Source of the DNA: Candidatus Sulfurimonas baltica
GTDB taxonomy: Bacteria; Campylobacterota; Campylobacteria; Campylobacterales; Sulfurimonadaceae
NCBI RefSeq assembly: GCF_015265455.1
Contig: NZ_CP054492.1
Coordinates: 1,178,001-1,242,000 of the forward strand
DNA: 64,000 nucleotides
Direction: 5' to 3'
Shown here: piece after piece, positions 36,073 to 45,812 of the stretch
Layout: each line of letters begins with the position of its first letter
Position numbering within the stretch: the stretch's first letter is position 1
Position numbers and translations under genes: made by a program
Notes under the pieces: model-generated
Seen by the model: only the letters and a program-made list of their open reading frames with translations
Database searches by the model: none
What the model was told of the DNA's origin: nothing

Positions 36073-37185
36073 TTAGGACTTGTATAATTTTCTCACTTGT
36101 TCGTATCCAGCATTTGGTGCTAAATGTGCATACCTCATAGTCATCTCAATGCTAGAATGATTCATGAGGGCCTTAATGGCTAAAATAGGTGTGCCATTTA
36201 TGGCTAAATGAGAAGCGAAAGTGTGTCTAAGCGTATGTATAACAACTCTGTTTTTTCTATCATCTATATTTAGTTCAGAGTTAAAGAGGGTATCTAGTAT
36301 AGGTCTGAGCTTGTACTCAATTGATGTTCTTTCATAAAATATGATATTATCATTTGCTTTTAAATTTTCTACTCTACTTATTAATTCCTCTTTTAATTTA
36401 TCATCTGAGATAAAGCCATTATATGTTTTATTATTTTTAAAATCTTTTAGAGTAATAGAATTTGATTTTATATTTATGTCTTTTTTCTTGATATTCATAA
36501 TTGTGCCAACCCTAGAACCGGTTGACAAGCCTAGTTTTACAAATAGCCATACTTCTAAAGAAGCTTTTAGTGATTCATCTAAAAGTTCTGTAATCTCTGT
36601 AAGTTCTAAATATCTTTCTCGCTTATTATCAAGTTTTAGTCCATCTAATGTTGAAGTAGGGGATGAGCCTTTGTATAATTCCATCTTTTGAGCATGTTTG
36701 TAAATAGTACCAATCATAAAGATTAAATGATTAACTGTCCTTGGTGCAAGTTTTGCTCTAAATTCGTTTTGCATTTTCAATAATATATCAGCTGTAATGT
36801 TTTCTGCGAAGTAGTGACCAATATCTTTTTCAATATGGTTAGTGTATCTAGCTTTTTCTTTTTCGGCTTCTTTTGTTGTGTGTTCTTTATCAGAAAAATA
36901 TCTTTGTGCTAAATCATCAAAAGTTAGTTTATTCTTTTGTTTTGCTATATGTGGTAGGTCTTCTCCTAGTCTTATTTTAGTTGTTATTTCGTTGATCTTG
37001 GCTTTGCAGTACGCTTCTCTGATACCGTTAGAGTACTTACCTATAGTTTTTAGTCGCTCTTTATTATTTTCATCTACATATCTGATGATAAATACTTTAT
37101 CGATAGCTTTATTGTTTTTAGATATAATCTCCTTAAAGAAGACGCCTATAGTTTTAGTTGGGATTCGCTTTGGAAGTGTTTTCAA
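36073..37185 (-). CDS. Tyrosine integrase of the P4/prophage type
   Basis: This 370-residue protein has an N-terminal arm-binding-like segment (FIIRYVDENNKERLKTIGKYSNGI). A core-binding helical domain (LTFDDLAQRYFSDKEH...) follows. The catalytic domain has Arg in STGSRVGTI, HTLRHTFASHL (His and Arg), NHSSIEMTMRYAHL (His and Tyr). All catalytic residues are present. It sits at the boundary with core genes and probably integrated the island. Its start lies next to an inverted repeat at 37215-37252. Confidence 0.93.
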   Translation of the reverse strand: MKTLPKRIPTKTIGVFFKEIISKNNKAIDKVFIIRYVDENNKERLKTIGKYSNGIREAYCKAKINEITTKIRLGEDLPHIAKQKNKLTFDDLAQRYFSDKEHTTKEAEKEKARYTNHIEKDIGHYFAENITADILLKMQNEFRAKLAPRTVNHLIFMIGTIYKHAQKMELYKGSSPTSTLDGLKLDNKRERYLELTEITELLDESLKASLEVWLFVKLGLSTGSRVGTIMNIKKKDINIKSNSITLKDFKNNKTYNGFISDDKLKEELISRVENLKANDNIIFYERTSIEYKLRPILDTLFNSELNIDDRKNRVVIHTLRHTFASHLAINGTPILAIKALMNHSSIEMTMRYAHLAPNAGYEQVRKLYKS

Positions 37186-37214
37186 GATAAATCCTAATTT
37201 CTGGAATAAGTCCG

Positions 37215-37252
37215 ACTGTAGTCCGATTGATTTGATGAAACTGGACTATAGT
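37215..37252. promoter_or_regulatory. Inverted repeat upstream of the integrase
   Basis: ACTGTAGTCC (37215-37224) and GGACTATAGT (37243-37252) are complementary at 9 of 10 positions, with an 18-nt spacer; GTCCGA also occurs twice nearby. It lies between the integrase and the core gene at 37341, so it could be an integrase operator or part of an attachment site. Confidence 0.45.
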
Positions 37253-37340
37253 TGATAAAAAATTATATCATAATAATACAAGCTAAGCCCTATGGGTACG
37301 AGACTTGATGACAAATGACAATATATGATAAAGGAAAAAT

Positions 37341-37766
37341 ATGGAGTGTGAATTCCCTTGTGTTAACTCAAATAAAAAAGAGATAAAAGATATTTTTAGC
37401 AGTGTGAAAACGATTGCAGTTTTAGGGCTTTCTCCTGACGCTTCAAAGCCAAGTCATAGAGTAGCTAAATATCTTCAAGAGCAAGGATTTAAGATAGTTC
37501 CAGTGTACCCAAAAGAGGATGAGATTTTGGGTGAAAAAGTTTATCGCTCACTTGGAGAGATACCTTTTGCAGTAGATATGGTTGACATTTTTAGAAAGTC
37601 AAAAGAGCTAGATAACGTTGCTGATGCGTGTATTAAACGCGGAGATATAAAGGTTTTTTGGGCTCAAAAAGAGATTGTTAACAATGATGCGGCTCAAAGA
37701 GCAAAAAATGCCGGAATGATGGTTGTTCAAAATATGTGTAGTATGATAGAGCACAAAGCTCTGTAA
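37341..37766 (+). CDS. CoA-binding domain protein (YccU-like)
   Basis: This 141-residue Rossmann-fold protein has TIAVLGLSPDASKPSHRVAKYLQEQGF, VYP and VDIFRKSKE, then WAQ.EI, the pattern of the CoA_binding family also found at the N-terminus of succinyl-CoA synthetase alpha. Its role in cells is unclear. It is the first core gene after the island and lies 10 bp before the threonine ammonia-lyase. Confidence 0.88.
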   Translation: MECEFPCVNSNKKEIKDIFSSVKTIAVLGLSPDASKPSHRVAKYLQEQGFKIVPVYPKEDEILGEKVYRSLGEIPFAVDMVDIFRKSKELDNVADACIKRGDIKVFWAQKEIVNNDAAQRAKNAGMMVVQNMCSMIEHKAL

Positions 37767-37776
37767 GGAAAATTTA

Positions 37777-38979
37777 TTGTTAGATATAAAAAAGATATAT
37801 GAGGCAAAAGAACGCATAAAAGATGTTGTGGTTGACACACCTCTCTCGTATGCGCCATATTTAAGCAAAATATCTGGTTGTGAAGTTTACTTGAAAAAAG
37901 AGAATTTGCAAATAACTGGTGCATTTAAAATAAGAGGTGCTTACAATAAAATAGCATCATTAAACGATGAGCAAAGAGCTTGCGGCGTCGTTGCAGCTAG
38001 TGCTGGAAATCACGCACAAGGTGTTGCCTTCTCTGCGTTAAAGTTTAATATTAAAGCTGTGATTATTATGCCAGAATCAACGCCTCTTACAAAAGTAAAC
38101 GGTGTTAAGTATTATGGTGCGGAAGTTATCCTGGCCGGAAGCAATTATGATGAAGCTTATGCATACGCTACAGAGTATGGAAAGAAAAACTCTTTAACAT
38201 TTATACACCCTTTTGAAGATGAAGATGTTATTGCAGGGCAGGGGACTTTAGCTTTAGATATTCTCAATAAATGTGAAGATCTTGATGCCATAATCATCCC
38301 AGTTGGCGGTGGAGGACTTATCTCTGGAATGGCATGCGCTATAAAGAGTATAAATCCAAACATAGAAGTCATAGGTGTTAGTGCTACAGGTGCGCCGGCT
38401 CTGAAAAATTCATACGATCTTAAAAAAGTTGTTGACACACTAAGTGTAAGGACTATAGCTGACGGAATAGCAGTTCGTGATACTTCTCCTATAACACTAG
38501 CATATATGTTAGATAGCGTAGACAAGTTTGTCAGCGTAGATGATGAAGAGATTGCCAGTGCAATTTTGTTTTTACTAGAGAAACAAAAACTTGTAGTTGA
38601 AGGGGCTGGTGCCGTTGGTGTTGCCGCTTTGATTCATAAAAAATTAGAGTATCTAAAAGGTAAAAAAGTTGCCGTAGTTTTAAGTGGCGGGAATATGGAT
38701 GTTACGCTTCTTTCTGTTATTATTGAAAAGGGTCTTTTAAAGTCTGGAAGAAAGATGAAATTGACAGTTACACTGATTGATAAACCAGGTTCTCTTATGC
38801 ATTTTACACAGATTCTTCAAGGGTTAAATGCAAATATTGTTCATATTTCATATGACAGAACGTCGATTTCGCTTGACTATGGCGATGCAAATGTAACCGT
38901 ACATGTAGAGACAAAGGGTGAACAGCATCAAGTCGAGATTCATAATGTTTTAAAACAAGAGGGCTACATAAGGGACTAA
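37777..38979 (+). CDS. ilvA: Threonine ammonia-lyase
   Basis: This 400-residue PLP enzyme turns threonine into 2-oxobutanoate and ammonia, the first step to isoleucine. It has the PLP-Lys motif GAFKIRGAYNKI, a glycine-rich phosphate loop PVGGGGLISGMA and a C-terminal ACT-like domain (from about 330, KLTVTLIDKPGSLMHF). The length and ACT domain fit the IlvA/TdcB short type. The start is TTG 37777 with AAGGA upstream. The ilvB-ilvH genes are nearby, as expected. Confidence 0.93.
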   Translation: MLDIKKIYEAKERIKDVVVDTPLSYAPYLSKISGCEVYLKKENLQITGAFKIRGAYNKIASLNDEQRACGVVAASAGNHAQGVAFSALKFNIKAVIIMPESTPLTKVNGVKYYGAEVILAGSNYDEAYAYATEYGKKNSLTFIHPFEDEDVIAGQGTLALDILNKCEDLDAIIIPVGGGGLISGMACAIKSINPNIEVIGVSATGAPALKNSYDLKKVVDTLSVRTIADGIAVRDTSPITLAYMLDSVDKFVSVDDEEIASAILFLLEKQKLVVEGAGAVGVAALIHKKLEYLKGKKVAVVLSGGNMDVTLLSVIIEKGLLKSGRKMKLTVTLIDKPGSLMHFTQILQGLNANIVHISYDRTSISLDYGDANVTVHVETKGEQHQVEIHNVLKQEGYIRD

Positions 38980-38985
38980 TATAGA

Positions 38986-41112
38986 ATGTTACCTGTAAAA
39001 AGCAGTAGTTTTAGTGAAGCAGTCGTATATACTAAAATTATAGATGAGAATAGAGTATTAGTTGTTGATTCATCTACTACAATGCACTATTTAGACATAA
39101 ATACACTTAATGTAAAAAGTGCTATTAAATGTAATATAGTCCACTTTAGATACAGCTCCAATGTTTTTGGTTTTAGCTCTAATGCAAAATATTTTGTTGT
39201 AATAAGCTCTGATTGCAAAGAGTCTAGGCTTTATGACATAAAAACAAAAAAAATTATTTCTAAGATAGATAGACACCACGGAGATGTCTCTTGTGTTGCA
39301 TTTGACCCACAAGACAGATATATGTTCTCTGCTGGTGATGATGGTAAAATTTTTGCATCCGATGTTAAAAGCGGACAGCTTGCATTTACTCTAACAAGTC
39401 ATATTGATTGTGTAAACGACATATCATTTAGTGATAATGCACAGTTGGTTGCAACCGCTAGTTATGATAAAAATATACATATATCTAGTTTGTCTACAAT
39501 GACATTGATATATAAATTAAGAGCTCACTCAGCCCCGGTTATGAAGTTGCAGTTTTTAAGCAAACAGAGACTCTTTAGCATAGATAAAAACAATAGCGCA
39601 ATCATATGGGATACAAGTAACGGTAAAATAATTACAAGACTTGATGGATTACATGACGACATTGCACAAGTTACTCTCGGTGATGATGAAAAGTTTTTAT
39701 TTTTAGCAACTGCTCTTGGTTATGTTTTAGTATATGATTTAAATAGTTATGAGTTGATATCAAGAAGATATATTAAACTTAGCAATAAAATCACTTCTAT
39801 AAATTTTGATGAAAACAATAAACATCTTATAATTGGCACGGATAGTGGAGAGTTTATTTTATATGAAATATATCTTGGTCAAAATCATTTAACTCAGCTT
39901 CTTCGAGAAAAAAATTACGTGCAGATATATGCAGAGGTTGAAAAAAATCCACTTTTAAAATATACAGAGACTTATATAGTTCTTGATACTTTATGGATAA
40001 AAACAGTACAAAAAGCAAAAGAGTTGTTTGGAAAAAGTGATAAAAAAAGAGCAGTTGGCATATTTGGCAATTTTGTAACAATTCCAAGTAAAAAACAAGT
40101 AATGAACAATCTAATTAAAGAGTATGAAGAGTTTGATAAGTTTGTATTGCACGCAAAGCATGGCAAAATAACATTGGCTTATACCTTAGCAAATAAACAT
40201 CCGTTATATAAAGAGACACCTCTTTATAAATTGATGGAATTAAATTGGAAAAAATCATTTATGCTGGCTCAAAAGTATATGCTTGAGCCAAAATCTGCAG
40301 ATAAAGTTAATGAAATTTTGGCTCCATATAGGGGACTGAGCGAAAAATCAAAACTTATTCATGCTTTATCAACTAATGCGAAGATTCATAGAAGGTTTAA
40401 AATTGCTATTGCTCAAAAAGATTTTAAACTTGTATATGAGCTATTGAAAATACACCCATTTTTGAAAGAGTATTCAGAATATGATTCTTTGAGTAAATAT
40501 GCTGACATGCTGTATGTAAACTCACAAAAATTTATTGCAAAAAATGATACACATTCAGCAGTAAAGCTTCTTAGGGTTTTACTTGATTTTGAAGATTTTA
40601 AAGACGAGGCTAAAGATACTCTACTTGAGATAGAGAATAAACATAAATTTTTTAACTCCATAAGAGATAATGATATCGTCGTTGCTTATAATCTTTTAGA
40701 TAGTTATGGTGATTTACAAAACTCTATAGAGGGTGTAAACCTTCAAAAATTATGGGATGATGATTTATGTACCGTAAACGGGCATGCATTTAGAGGCGAT
40801 GCAATTAAGATTAAAAAAAATTTAGAAAAATACATGAAAATAAATTCAAAAAATGTTCCAATAGCTAATGTCTTTGCACGCTGTTACATTACTCAACTAG
40901 AAGTAAGTACAAGAGAAAAACAAGAACAATCAAATATTGAAAAAGGGATTAAAAATTATATTTTGTATTATGGGTTAGATGATAAAATTTTTACTTTTTT
41001 TGAGCAATTTAAAAAAAACTATCCTAATTCGAAATTAAATTTACAATCTCAAACTGAAGGTTCAATAAGTAGCTGGAGACCCTCAATGATTGTTAAATCA
41101 ATATTAGAGTAG
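38986..41112 (+). CDS. Cytoplasmic WD40-repeat protein
   Basis: This 708-residue protein has an N-terminal WD40 propeller (about 1-300), for example HHGDVSCVAFDPQDRYMFSAGDDGKIFASD, and a long helical C-terminal half rich in Lys and Leu that resembles a repeat scaffold. It has no signal peptide. Similar proteins occur in this phylum, but I cannot name a role. The gene follows ilvA after 6 bp and may be co-transcribed with it. Confidence 0.8.
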   Translation: MLPVKSSSFSEAVVYTKIIDENRVLVVDSSTTMHYLDINTLNVKSAIKCNIVHFRYSSNVFGFSSNAKYFVVISSDCKESRLYDIKTKKIISKIDRHHGDVSCVAFDPQDRYMFSAGDDGKIFASDVKSGQLAFTLTSHIDCVNDISFSDNAQLVATASYDKNIHISSLSTMTLIYKLRAHSAPVMKLQFLSKQRLFSIDKNNSAIIWDTSNGKIITRLDGLHDDIAQVTLGDDEKFLFLATALGYVLVYDLNSYELISRRYIKLSNKITSINFDENNKHLIIGTDSGEFILYEIYLGQNHLTQLLREKNYVQIYAEVEKNPLLKYTETYIVLDTLWIKTVQKAKELFGKSDKKRAVGIFGNFVTIPSKKQVMNNLIKEYEEFDKFVLHAKHGKITLAYTLANKHPLYKETPLYKLMELNWKKSFMLAQKYMLEPKSADKVNEILAPYRGLSEKSKLIHALSTNAKIHRRFKIAIAQKDFKLVYELLKIHPFLKEYSEYDSLSKYADMLYVNSQKFIAKNDTHSAVKLLRVLLDFEDFKDEAKDTLLEIENKHKFFNSIRDNDIVVAYNLLDSYGDLQNSIEGVNLQKLWDDDLCTVNGHAFRGDAIKIKKNLEKYMKINSKNVPIANVFARCYITQLEVSTREKQEQSNIEKGIKNYILYYGLDDKIFTFFEQFKKNYPNSKLNLQSQTEGSISSWRPSMIVKSILE

Positions 41113-41154
41113 AAATTTACATCCTCCTTTAAAGTAAAATATAGGGAAGATAGG

Positions 41155-41160
41155 TATAAT
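41155..41160 (+). promoter_or_regulatory. Probable -10 box for ilvB
   Basis: TATAAT lies 30 bp before ATG 41190, with a strong GAGGAGA ribosome binding site between them. No good -35 box is visible, which is common in this group. Confidence 0.6.
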
Positions 41161-41189
41161 AAGCAAATTTTTTATTAGAGGAGACTTTC

Positions 41190-42884
41190 ATGCAAATAAA
41201 TGGCGCACAAATGGTCATTGAGGCTTTAATTGCGGAGGGCGTTGACACAGTGTTTGGCTACCCAGGCGGAGCTATCATGAATGTCTACGATGAGATTTAT
41301 AAACAAAATAACTTTAAACATATTTTGACAAGACACGAACAAGCTGCTGTTCATGCCGCTGAGGGCTACTCAAAAGCTAGCGGTAAAGTTGGTGTTGCAA
41401 TGATTACAAGTGGACCAGGGTTTACAAATGCTGTAACTGGTTTAGCTGATGCATATATGGACTCAATTCCATTAGTTGTAATAAGCGGGCAGGTTCCGAT
41501 GAGTCTGATTGGTACTGATGCATTTCAAGAGATTGATGCTGTTGGTATAAGTCGCTCATGTACTAAGCATAACTATCTTGTAACAAATGCAGCTGATTTA
41601 CCACGTGTACTGAAAGAGGCATTTTATATAGCATCAAGTGGTCGTCCAGGACCTGTACATGTAGATATTCCAAAAGATGTAACTGCTCAGATTGCTGAAT
41701 TTGATTATTCAATAGAGCTTGACTTGGAAACTTATAAGCCACATATCAAAGGTAACCCTCGTCAAATTAAAAAAGCGATGGAAGCTATAGCTAAATCTAG
41801 AAGACCACTTTTTTATCTTGGCGGCGGTATCATAAATTCAAATGCTGCTGATGAAGTTAGAGAGTTGGTTCATAAAACAGGAATCCCTGCTGTAGAGACA
41901 TTTATGGCAAGAGGTACTTTGAGCCATGATGATGATTTATTGATCTCTATGCTAGGTATGCATGGCTCATATGCTGCAAATATGGCAATGAGCGAGACTG
42001 ACTTGGTAATTGCTCTAGGTGCAAGATTTGATGACCGCGTTACCGGTAAACTTTCAGAATTTGCAAAAAATGCAGGAGTTATACATGTAGATATCGATCC
42101 TGCATCAATTTCTAAGTTAATTAATGCAGATTATCCAATTGTTGGTGACGTAAAAAATGTTGTAAAAGAGATGCTAGAACTATCTTCACAAGTTAAACCT
42201 GAGAAGTATGCCTCTTGGAGAGATACTATAAGTAAATTTGATGAGCTTCACCCTTTGGCTTATCATGAAGACACAGATAGAATTAAACCACAATGGGTTA
42301 TTGAAAGAGTCGGGCAACTACTTGGTGATGATGCAAATATCTCTACTGATGTTGGTCAACATCAAATGTGGACAGCTCAATTTTACCCATTCTCTCGCCC
42401 TAGACAGTTTATAAGTTCTGGTGGACTTGGAACAATGGGATTCGGTTTTCCGGCAGCTATGGGTGTAAAATCAGCTTGTCCTGAAAAAATAAGTGTTAAT
42501 TTTACCGGAGATGGCTCAATCCTTATGAATTGTCAAGAGTTAATGACTGCGGTTGAGCAAAAACTTCCGGTTATAAATATCATTCTTAACAATAACTTTC
42601 TTGGAATGGTTCGTCAGTGGCAAACACTTTTTTATGATAAAAGACATAGTGAGACCGATTTAAGTGTTCAGCCTGACTTCGTAAAATTGTCAGAGGCGTT
42701 TGGTGGAATTGGATACAGGGTTAATACAAAAGAGGAATTTGATGCAGCTCTTAAAGATGCTGTTGAGAAGAACATAGTTGCATTTATAGATGTTGTTGTT
42801 GAAAGAATGGAAAACGTTATGCCAATGGTTCCATCAGGTGGGTCGCTGTTTAATATGATGCTATTAGAGAAGAAGGAGAAATAA
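41190..42884 (+). CDS. ilvB: Acetolactate synthase, large subunit
   Basis: This 564-residue thiamine-diphosphate enzyme condenses two pyruvates (or pyruvate and 2-oxobutanoate) for branched-chain amino acids. It has the N-terminal catalytic Glu region LTRHEQAAVHAAEGYSKASG, the central FAD/CoA-fold domain and the ThDP motif GDGSILMNCQELMTAVEQ...NN. Full length. The small subunit starts within its stop codon. Confidence 0.97.
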   Translation: MQINGAQMVIEALIAEGVDTVFGYPGGAIMNVYDEIYKQNNFKHILTRHEQAAVHAAEGYSKASGKVGVAMITSGPGFTNAVTGLADAYMDSIPLVVISGQVPMSLIGTDAFQEIDAVGISRSCTKHNYLVTNAADLPRVLKEAFYIASSGRPGPVHVDIPKDVTAQIAEFDYSIELDLETYKPHIKGNPRQIKKAMEAIAKSRRPLFYLGGGIINSNAADEVRELVHKTGIPAVETFMARGTLSHDDDLLISMLGMHGSYAANMAMSETDLVIALGARFDDRVTGKLSEFAKNAGVIHVDIDPASISKLINADYPIVGDVKNVVKEMLELSSQVKPEKYASWRDTISKFDELHPLAYHEDTDRIKPQWVIERVGQLLGDDANISTDVGQHQMWTAQFYPFSRPRQFISSGGLGTMGFGFPAAMGVKSACPEKISVNFTGDGSILMNCQELMTAVEQKLPVINIILNNNFLGMVRQWQTLFYDKRHSETDLSVQPDFVKLSEAFGGIGYRVNTKEEFDAALKDAVEKNIVAFIDVVVERMENVMPMVPSGGSLFNMMLLEKKEK

Positions 42885-43357
42885 TGGAAGCTAGTGAAAG
42901 AAGAGTTATCTCTGTTATTGTAGTAAACGAGGCTAGTGTTTTATCTCGTATTACAGATCTTTTCTCTGGTCGTGGATACAACATTACATCTTTGACTGTT
43001 GCTCCGATTCCTGATAGTAAATACTCTAGGCTTACTATTGTTACATCAGGTTCTATAAGAGTTATAGAGCAAATTACGAAACAGCTACATAAGCTTATCC
43101 CTGTTCTTAGAGTCTATGAGCATGCGGACTTGGTTGAAAAAGAGATGGCTTTGGTTAAGTTCCCAATCACTGAAAATATTACTGACATAAGTACTCTTTG
43201 CGAAGCATATAATGGCAAAATAGTAAATGTTGGTGATAATGTAATTATAGTTATGGTTGCAGATGAGCCAAAAAGAGTTGAGAATTTTTTGCAAGTTATC
43301 AAAAGATACAATCCAAAAGAGATTGTTAGAAGCGGTGCTGTAGCACTTGAAAGATAG
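42884..43357 (+). CDS. ilvH: Acetolactate synthase, small regulatory subunit
   Basis: This 157-residue protein has an N-terminal ACT domain (RVISVIVVNEASVLSRITDLFSGRGYNI) and the C-terminal ALS small-subunit domain. It binds valine and tunes the large subunit. It overlaps the large-subunit gene by one base (TAATG), showing translational coupling. The symbol could be ilvN or ilvH; the length fits ilvH. Confidence 0.95.
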   Translation: MEASERRVISVIVVNEASVLSRITDLFSGRGYNITSLTVAPIPDSKYSRLTIVTSGSIRVIEQITKQLHKLIPVLRVYEHADLVEKEMALVKFPITENITDISTLCEAYNGKIVNVGDNVIIVMVADEPKRVENFLQVIKRYNPKEIVRSGAVALER

Positions 43358-43360
43358 TTA

Positions 43361-44311
43361 ATGGATTTAGTAGAAGTAGCTTCTATAATTGGTGCTGAGT
43401 TTAATGGCACTAATTTTGAAATAACGGGTATGAATACATTAAATAATGCAAAGTCAAGTGAAGTTACTTTTGTCTCAAACTCTAAATATATAAAAGATAT
43501 AGATACTACTAAAGCAGCAGCTGTTATAATAGACAAATCTTTAAAAAGCCATATACCACAAGGGTGTGCGGCTTTAGTAGTTGATTCTCCTTATTGGTCA
43601 ATGGCAGTTTTATCAAAGTATTTTTCTCCTCTGATTGAGGACGATCAATTGCCATGTGCAGAGATAGGCGAGGGGAGCAGAGTCTCTCCTAAAGCTGAAA
43701 TTGCAAATGGGGCAAAAATTGGCAAGAACTGCACGATTTTAGCACATGTATATATTGGCGCCCAAACAGTTATTGGTGATAATACTGTTATCTATCCTAA
43801 TGTAACTGTTTACAGAGACTGCACCATTGGAAAAGATTGTATTATTCATGCGAATACAACTATAGGCAGCGATGGCTTTGGATTTGCTACTAATAAACTT
43901 GGTGAGCATAAAAAGATTTATCAAAACGGTAATGTAGTTATTGAGGATGATGTAGAGATTGGAAGTTCAACAACAATCGATAGAGCGGTATTTGGTACGA
44001 CATTAATTAAAAAAGGTACTAGAATAGACAATCTGGTTCAGGTTGGACACAACTGTGAGATTGGCGAGTATTGTGTAATGGTATCTCAATCTGGCCTCGC
44101 AGGCTCTACAAAACTTGGACGTAATGTTGTTATGGGTGGGCAATCTGCAGCAGCAGGACACTTAGATATTGGACCTTTTAATACGTTTGCAGCAAGAAGC
44201 GGAATAACAAAGAGCATAAAAGAGAGTGGTAAGACATTTTCAGGATTTCCGCTAATGGAGCATAAATTGTGGCTAAAGCTTCAGGTGAAAATTGCTAGAC
44301 TGTTAAAGTAA
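43361..44311 (+). CDS. lpxD: UDP-3-O-acylglucosamine N-acyltransferase
   Basis: This 316-residue enzyme adds the N-linked acyl chain in lipid A synthesis. It has an N-terminal uridine-binding domain, hexapeptide repeats of a left-handed beta-helix, the GSDGFGFA motif and VGHNCEIG with the catalytic His. A C-terminal helix ends the protein. It starts 3 bp after ilvH, so it is in the same operon. Confidence 0.96.
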   Translation: MDLVEVASIIGAEFNGTNFEITGMNTLNNAKSSEVTFVSNSKYIKDIDTTKAAAVIIDKSLKSHIPQGCAALVVDSPYWSMAVLSKYFSPLIEDDQLPCAEIGEGSRVSPKAEIANGAKIGKNCTILAHVYIGAQTVIGDNTVIYPNVTVYRDCTIGKDCIIHANTTIGSDGFGFATNKLGEHKKIYQNGNVVIEDDVEIGSSTTIDRAVFGTTLIKKGTRIDNLVQVGHNCEIGEYCVMVSQSGLAGSTKLGRNVVMGGQSAAAGHLDIGPFNTFAARSGITKSIKESGKTFSGFPLMEHKLWLKLQVKIARLLK

Positions 44312-44340
44312 AATATATTAGCAAAATTAAGGAGTATAAG

Positions 44341-44544
44341 ATGTCAAAAACTATCGCATTAAATGGAACAAAAAAAGGTGTTATCTCTGTTATGAAAATA
44401 GATAAGCCTTATGGTGAGAAAAGTACGCCGGTTGCTAGTATTGGTATATCTTTGGCTGGAAATGCAGCTGAACCTGAATGGAAAGTCCATATTCCGCTTG
44501 AAAATCTTGATGAAGTGATAGAAGCACTTAAATCACTAAAGTAG
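44341..44544 (+). CDS. Conserved small protein, unknown function
   Basis: This 67-residue soluble protein (SKTIALNGTKKGVISVMKID...PLENLDEVIEALKSLK) has a beta-rich start and a C-terminal helix. It has AAGGAG upstream and no recognisable motif. It lies 29 bp after lpxD, and a hairpin terminator overlaps its stop. Confidence 0.75.
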   Translation: MSKTIALNGTKKGVISVMKIDKPYGEKSTPVASIGISLAGNAAEPEWKVHIPLENLDEVIEALKSLK

Positions 44545-44560
44545 GTTAAACCTACTTTAG
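44536..44560. terminator. Bidirectional terminator hairpin
   Basis: Perfect 10-bp arms CTAAAGTAGG and CCTACTTTAG around TTAAA, lying between convergent genes ending at 44544 and 44567. Confidence 0.8.
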
Positions 44561-44566
44561 TAGAGA

Positions 44567-45736
44567 CTATGCTTTAAGCTCTTTTACAAACTCTTCAATT
44601 CTATTTATACCAACTCTTATACTCTCAATATCTGTAGCAAAGCTAAATCTGAAATAACCTTCGCTCCCAAAACCAACACCAGGAACTACAGCTACGCCTT
44701 TTTTAGATAACAACTCTTTACAAAATTCCATTGAATCATTACTTAATTCTTTTATATTTACAAAAAGGTAAAATGCGCCATGAGGCTTGAAAACACTTAG
44801 TCCATCAATTGCATTAATAAGCTTAACAGCCTCGTCACGACGTTGAGCAAATGCTTTTCTCATCATCTCTATATCAGCATCCGCATCCCCGTTTAGTCCT
44901 ACAATAGCAGCTTTTTGAGTAATAGAGTTGATATTTGAAGTGCTTTGACTTTGAAGCTTTTTAGTAGCTTGTATAAGTTCAGTATTATGAGCTGCCATGT
45001 AACCAAATCTCCATCCGGTCATAGCTACCGATTTACTTAAACCATTTATAGTAACGGTTCTTTTGTACATATCTTCACTTACAGCTGCGCTAGATGTGAA
45101 TTCGCCGTCATATATAAGTTTTTCATACATCTCATCACTAGCTACAATTACATCAGTTCCCTCTAGAACTTTGCCAAGTGCAATCAGCTCATCTCTTGTG
45201 TAAACAGATCCTGTAGGGTTTGATGGACTTGTAAGTACTAGCATTTTAGTGTTTGGTGTCAAAGCATTTTTTAACTGCTGGGGAGTTATTTTAAACTCAC
45301 TGTAGTCATGAGTTTCTATCTTAACTACAGTTCCACCATGGTATAAAACCAATTCAGGGTATGTAACCCAGTATGGTGAAGGGATAATAACCTCGTCACC
45401 TTTATCAATGGTTACGGCAAAAAGATTAAACAAAGAGTGCTTTGCACCATTGTTGGTGATTATTTGATTCGGAGCATATATTAGCCCATTATCTCTCTTT
45501 AGTTTATTGGCAATAGCATCTTTAAGAGCAGGGATTCCGTCAACGGCAGTATATTTGGTAAAACCGCTGTTGATAGCCTCTATGGCAGCATCTTTGATAA
45601 CTTGCGGAGTGTCAAAATCAGGTTCTCCAGCAGAAAAACTTATGATGTCCTTACCTTGTGACTTTAGCTCTTGTGCGAGCGTTGAAATTGCGATTGTAAT
45701 CGATTCAGATAGTGTGTTAATGCGATTTGTTAGCAT
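44567..45736 (-). CDS. aspC: Class I/II aminotransferase (aspartate aminotransferase type)
   Basis: This 389-residue PLP enzyme has SFSAGEPDFDTP, SPSNPTGSVYTRDEL, the PLP-Lys region NGLSKSVAMTGWRFGY and a C-terminal Arg in FRFSFAT. This fits the Ib subgroup of aspartate aminotransferases; substrate range cannot be told from sequence. TATAAT on the minus strand at 45771-45766 gives its promoter. Confidence 0.92.
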   Translation of the reverse strand: MLTNRINTLSESITIAISTLAQELKSQGKDIISFSAGEPDFDTPQVIKDAAIEAINSGFTKYTAVDGIPALKDAIANKLKRDNGLIYAPNQIITNNGAKHSLFNLFAVTIDKGDEVIIPSPYWVTYPELVLYHGGTVVKIETHDYSEFKITPQQLKNALTPNTKMLVLTSPSNPTGSVYTRDELIALGKVLEGTDVIVASDEMYEKLIYDGEFTSSAAVSEDMYKRTVTINGLSKSVAMTGWRFGYMAAHNTELIQATKKLQSQSTSNINSITQKAAIVGLNGDADADIEMMRKAFAQRRDEAVKLINAIDGLSVFKPHGAFYLFVNIKELSNDSMEFCKELLSKKGVAVVPGVGFGSEGYFRFSFATDIESIRVGINRIEEFVKELKA

Positions 45737-45765
45737 TTGAAACCCTTAGGTGAAATAATGAGGGC

Positions 45766-45771
45766 ATTATA
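45766..45771 (-). promoter_or_regulatory. Probable -10 box for the aminotransferase gene
   Basis: A minus-strand TATAAT, 30 bp upstream of the ATG at 45736, in a gap whose other flank is the stop of cysE. Confidence 0.55.
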
Positions 45772-45812
45772 CTAAAATAATAATATATATCAGTTAAGAG
45801 AAGGAGGATTTT

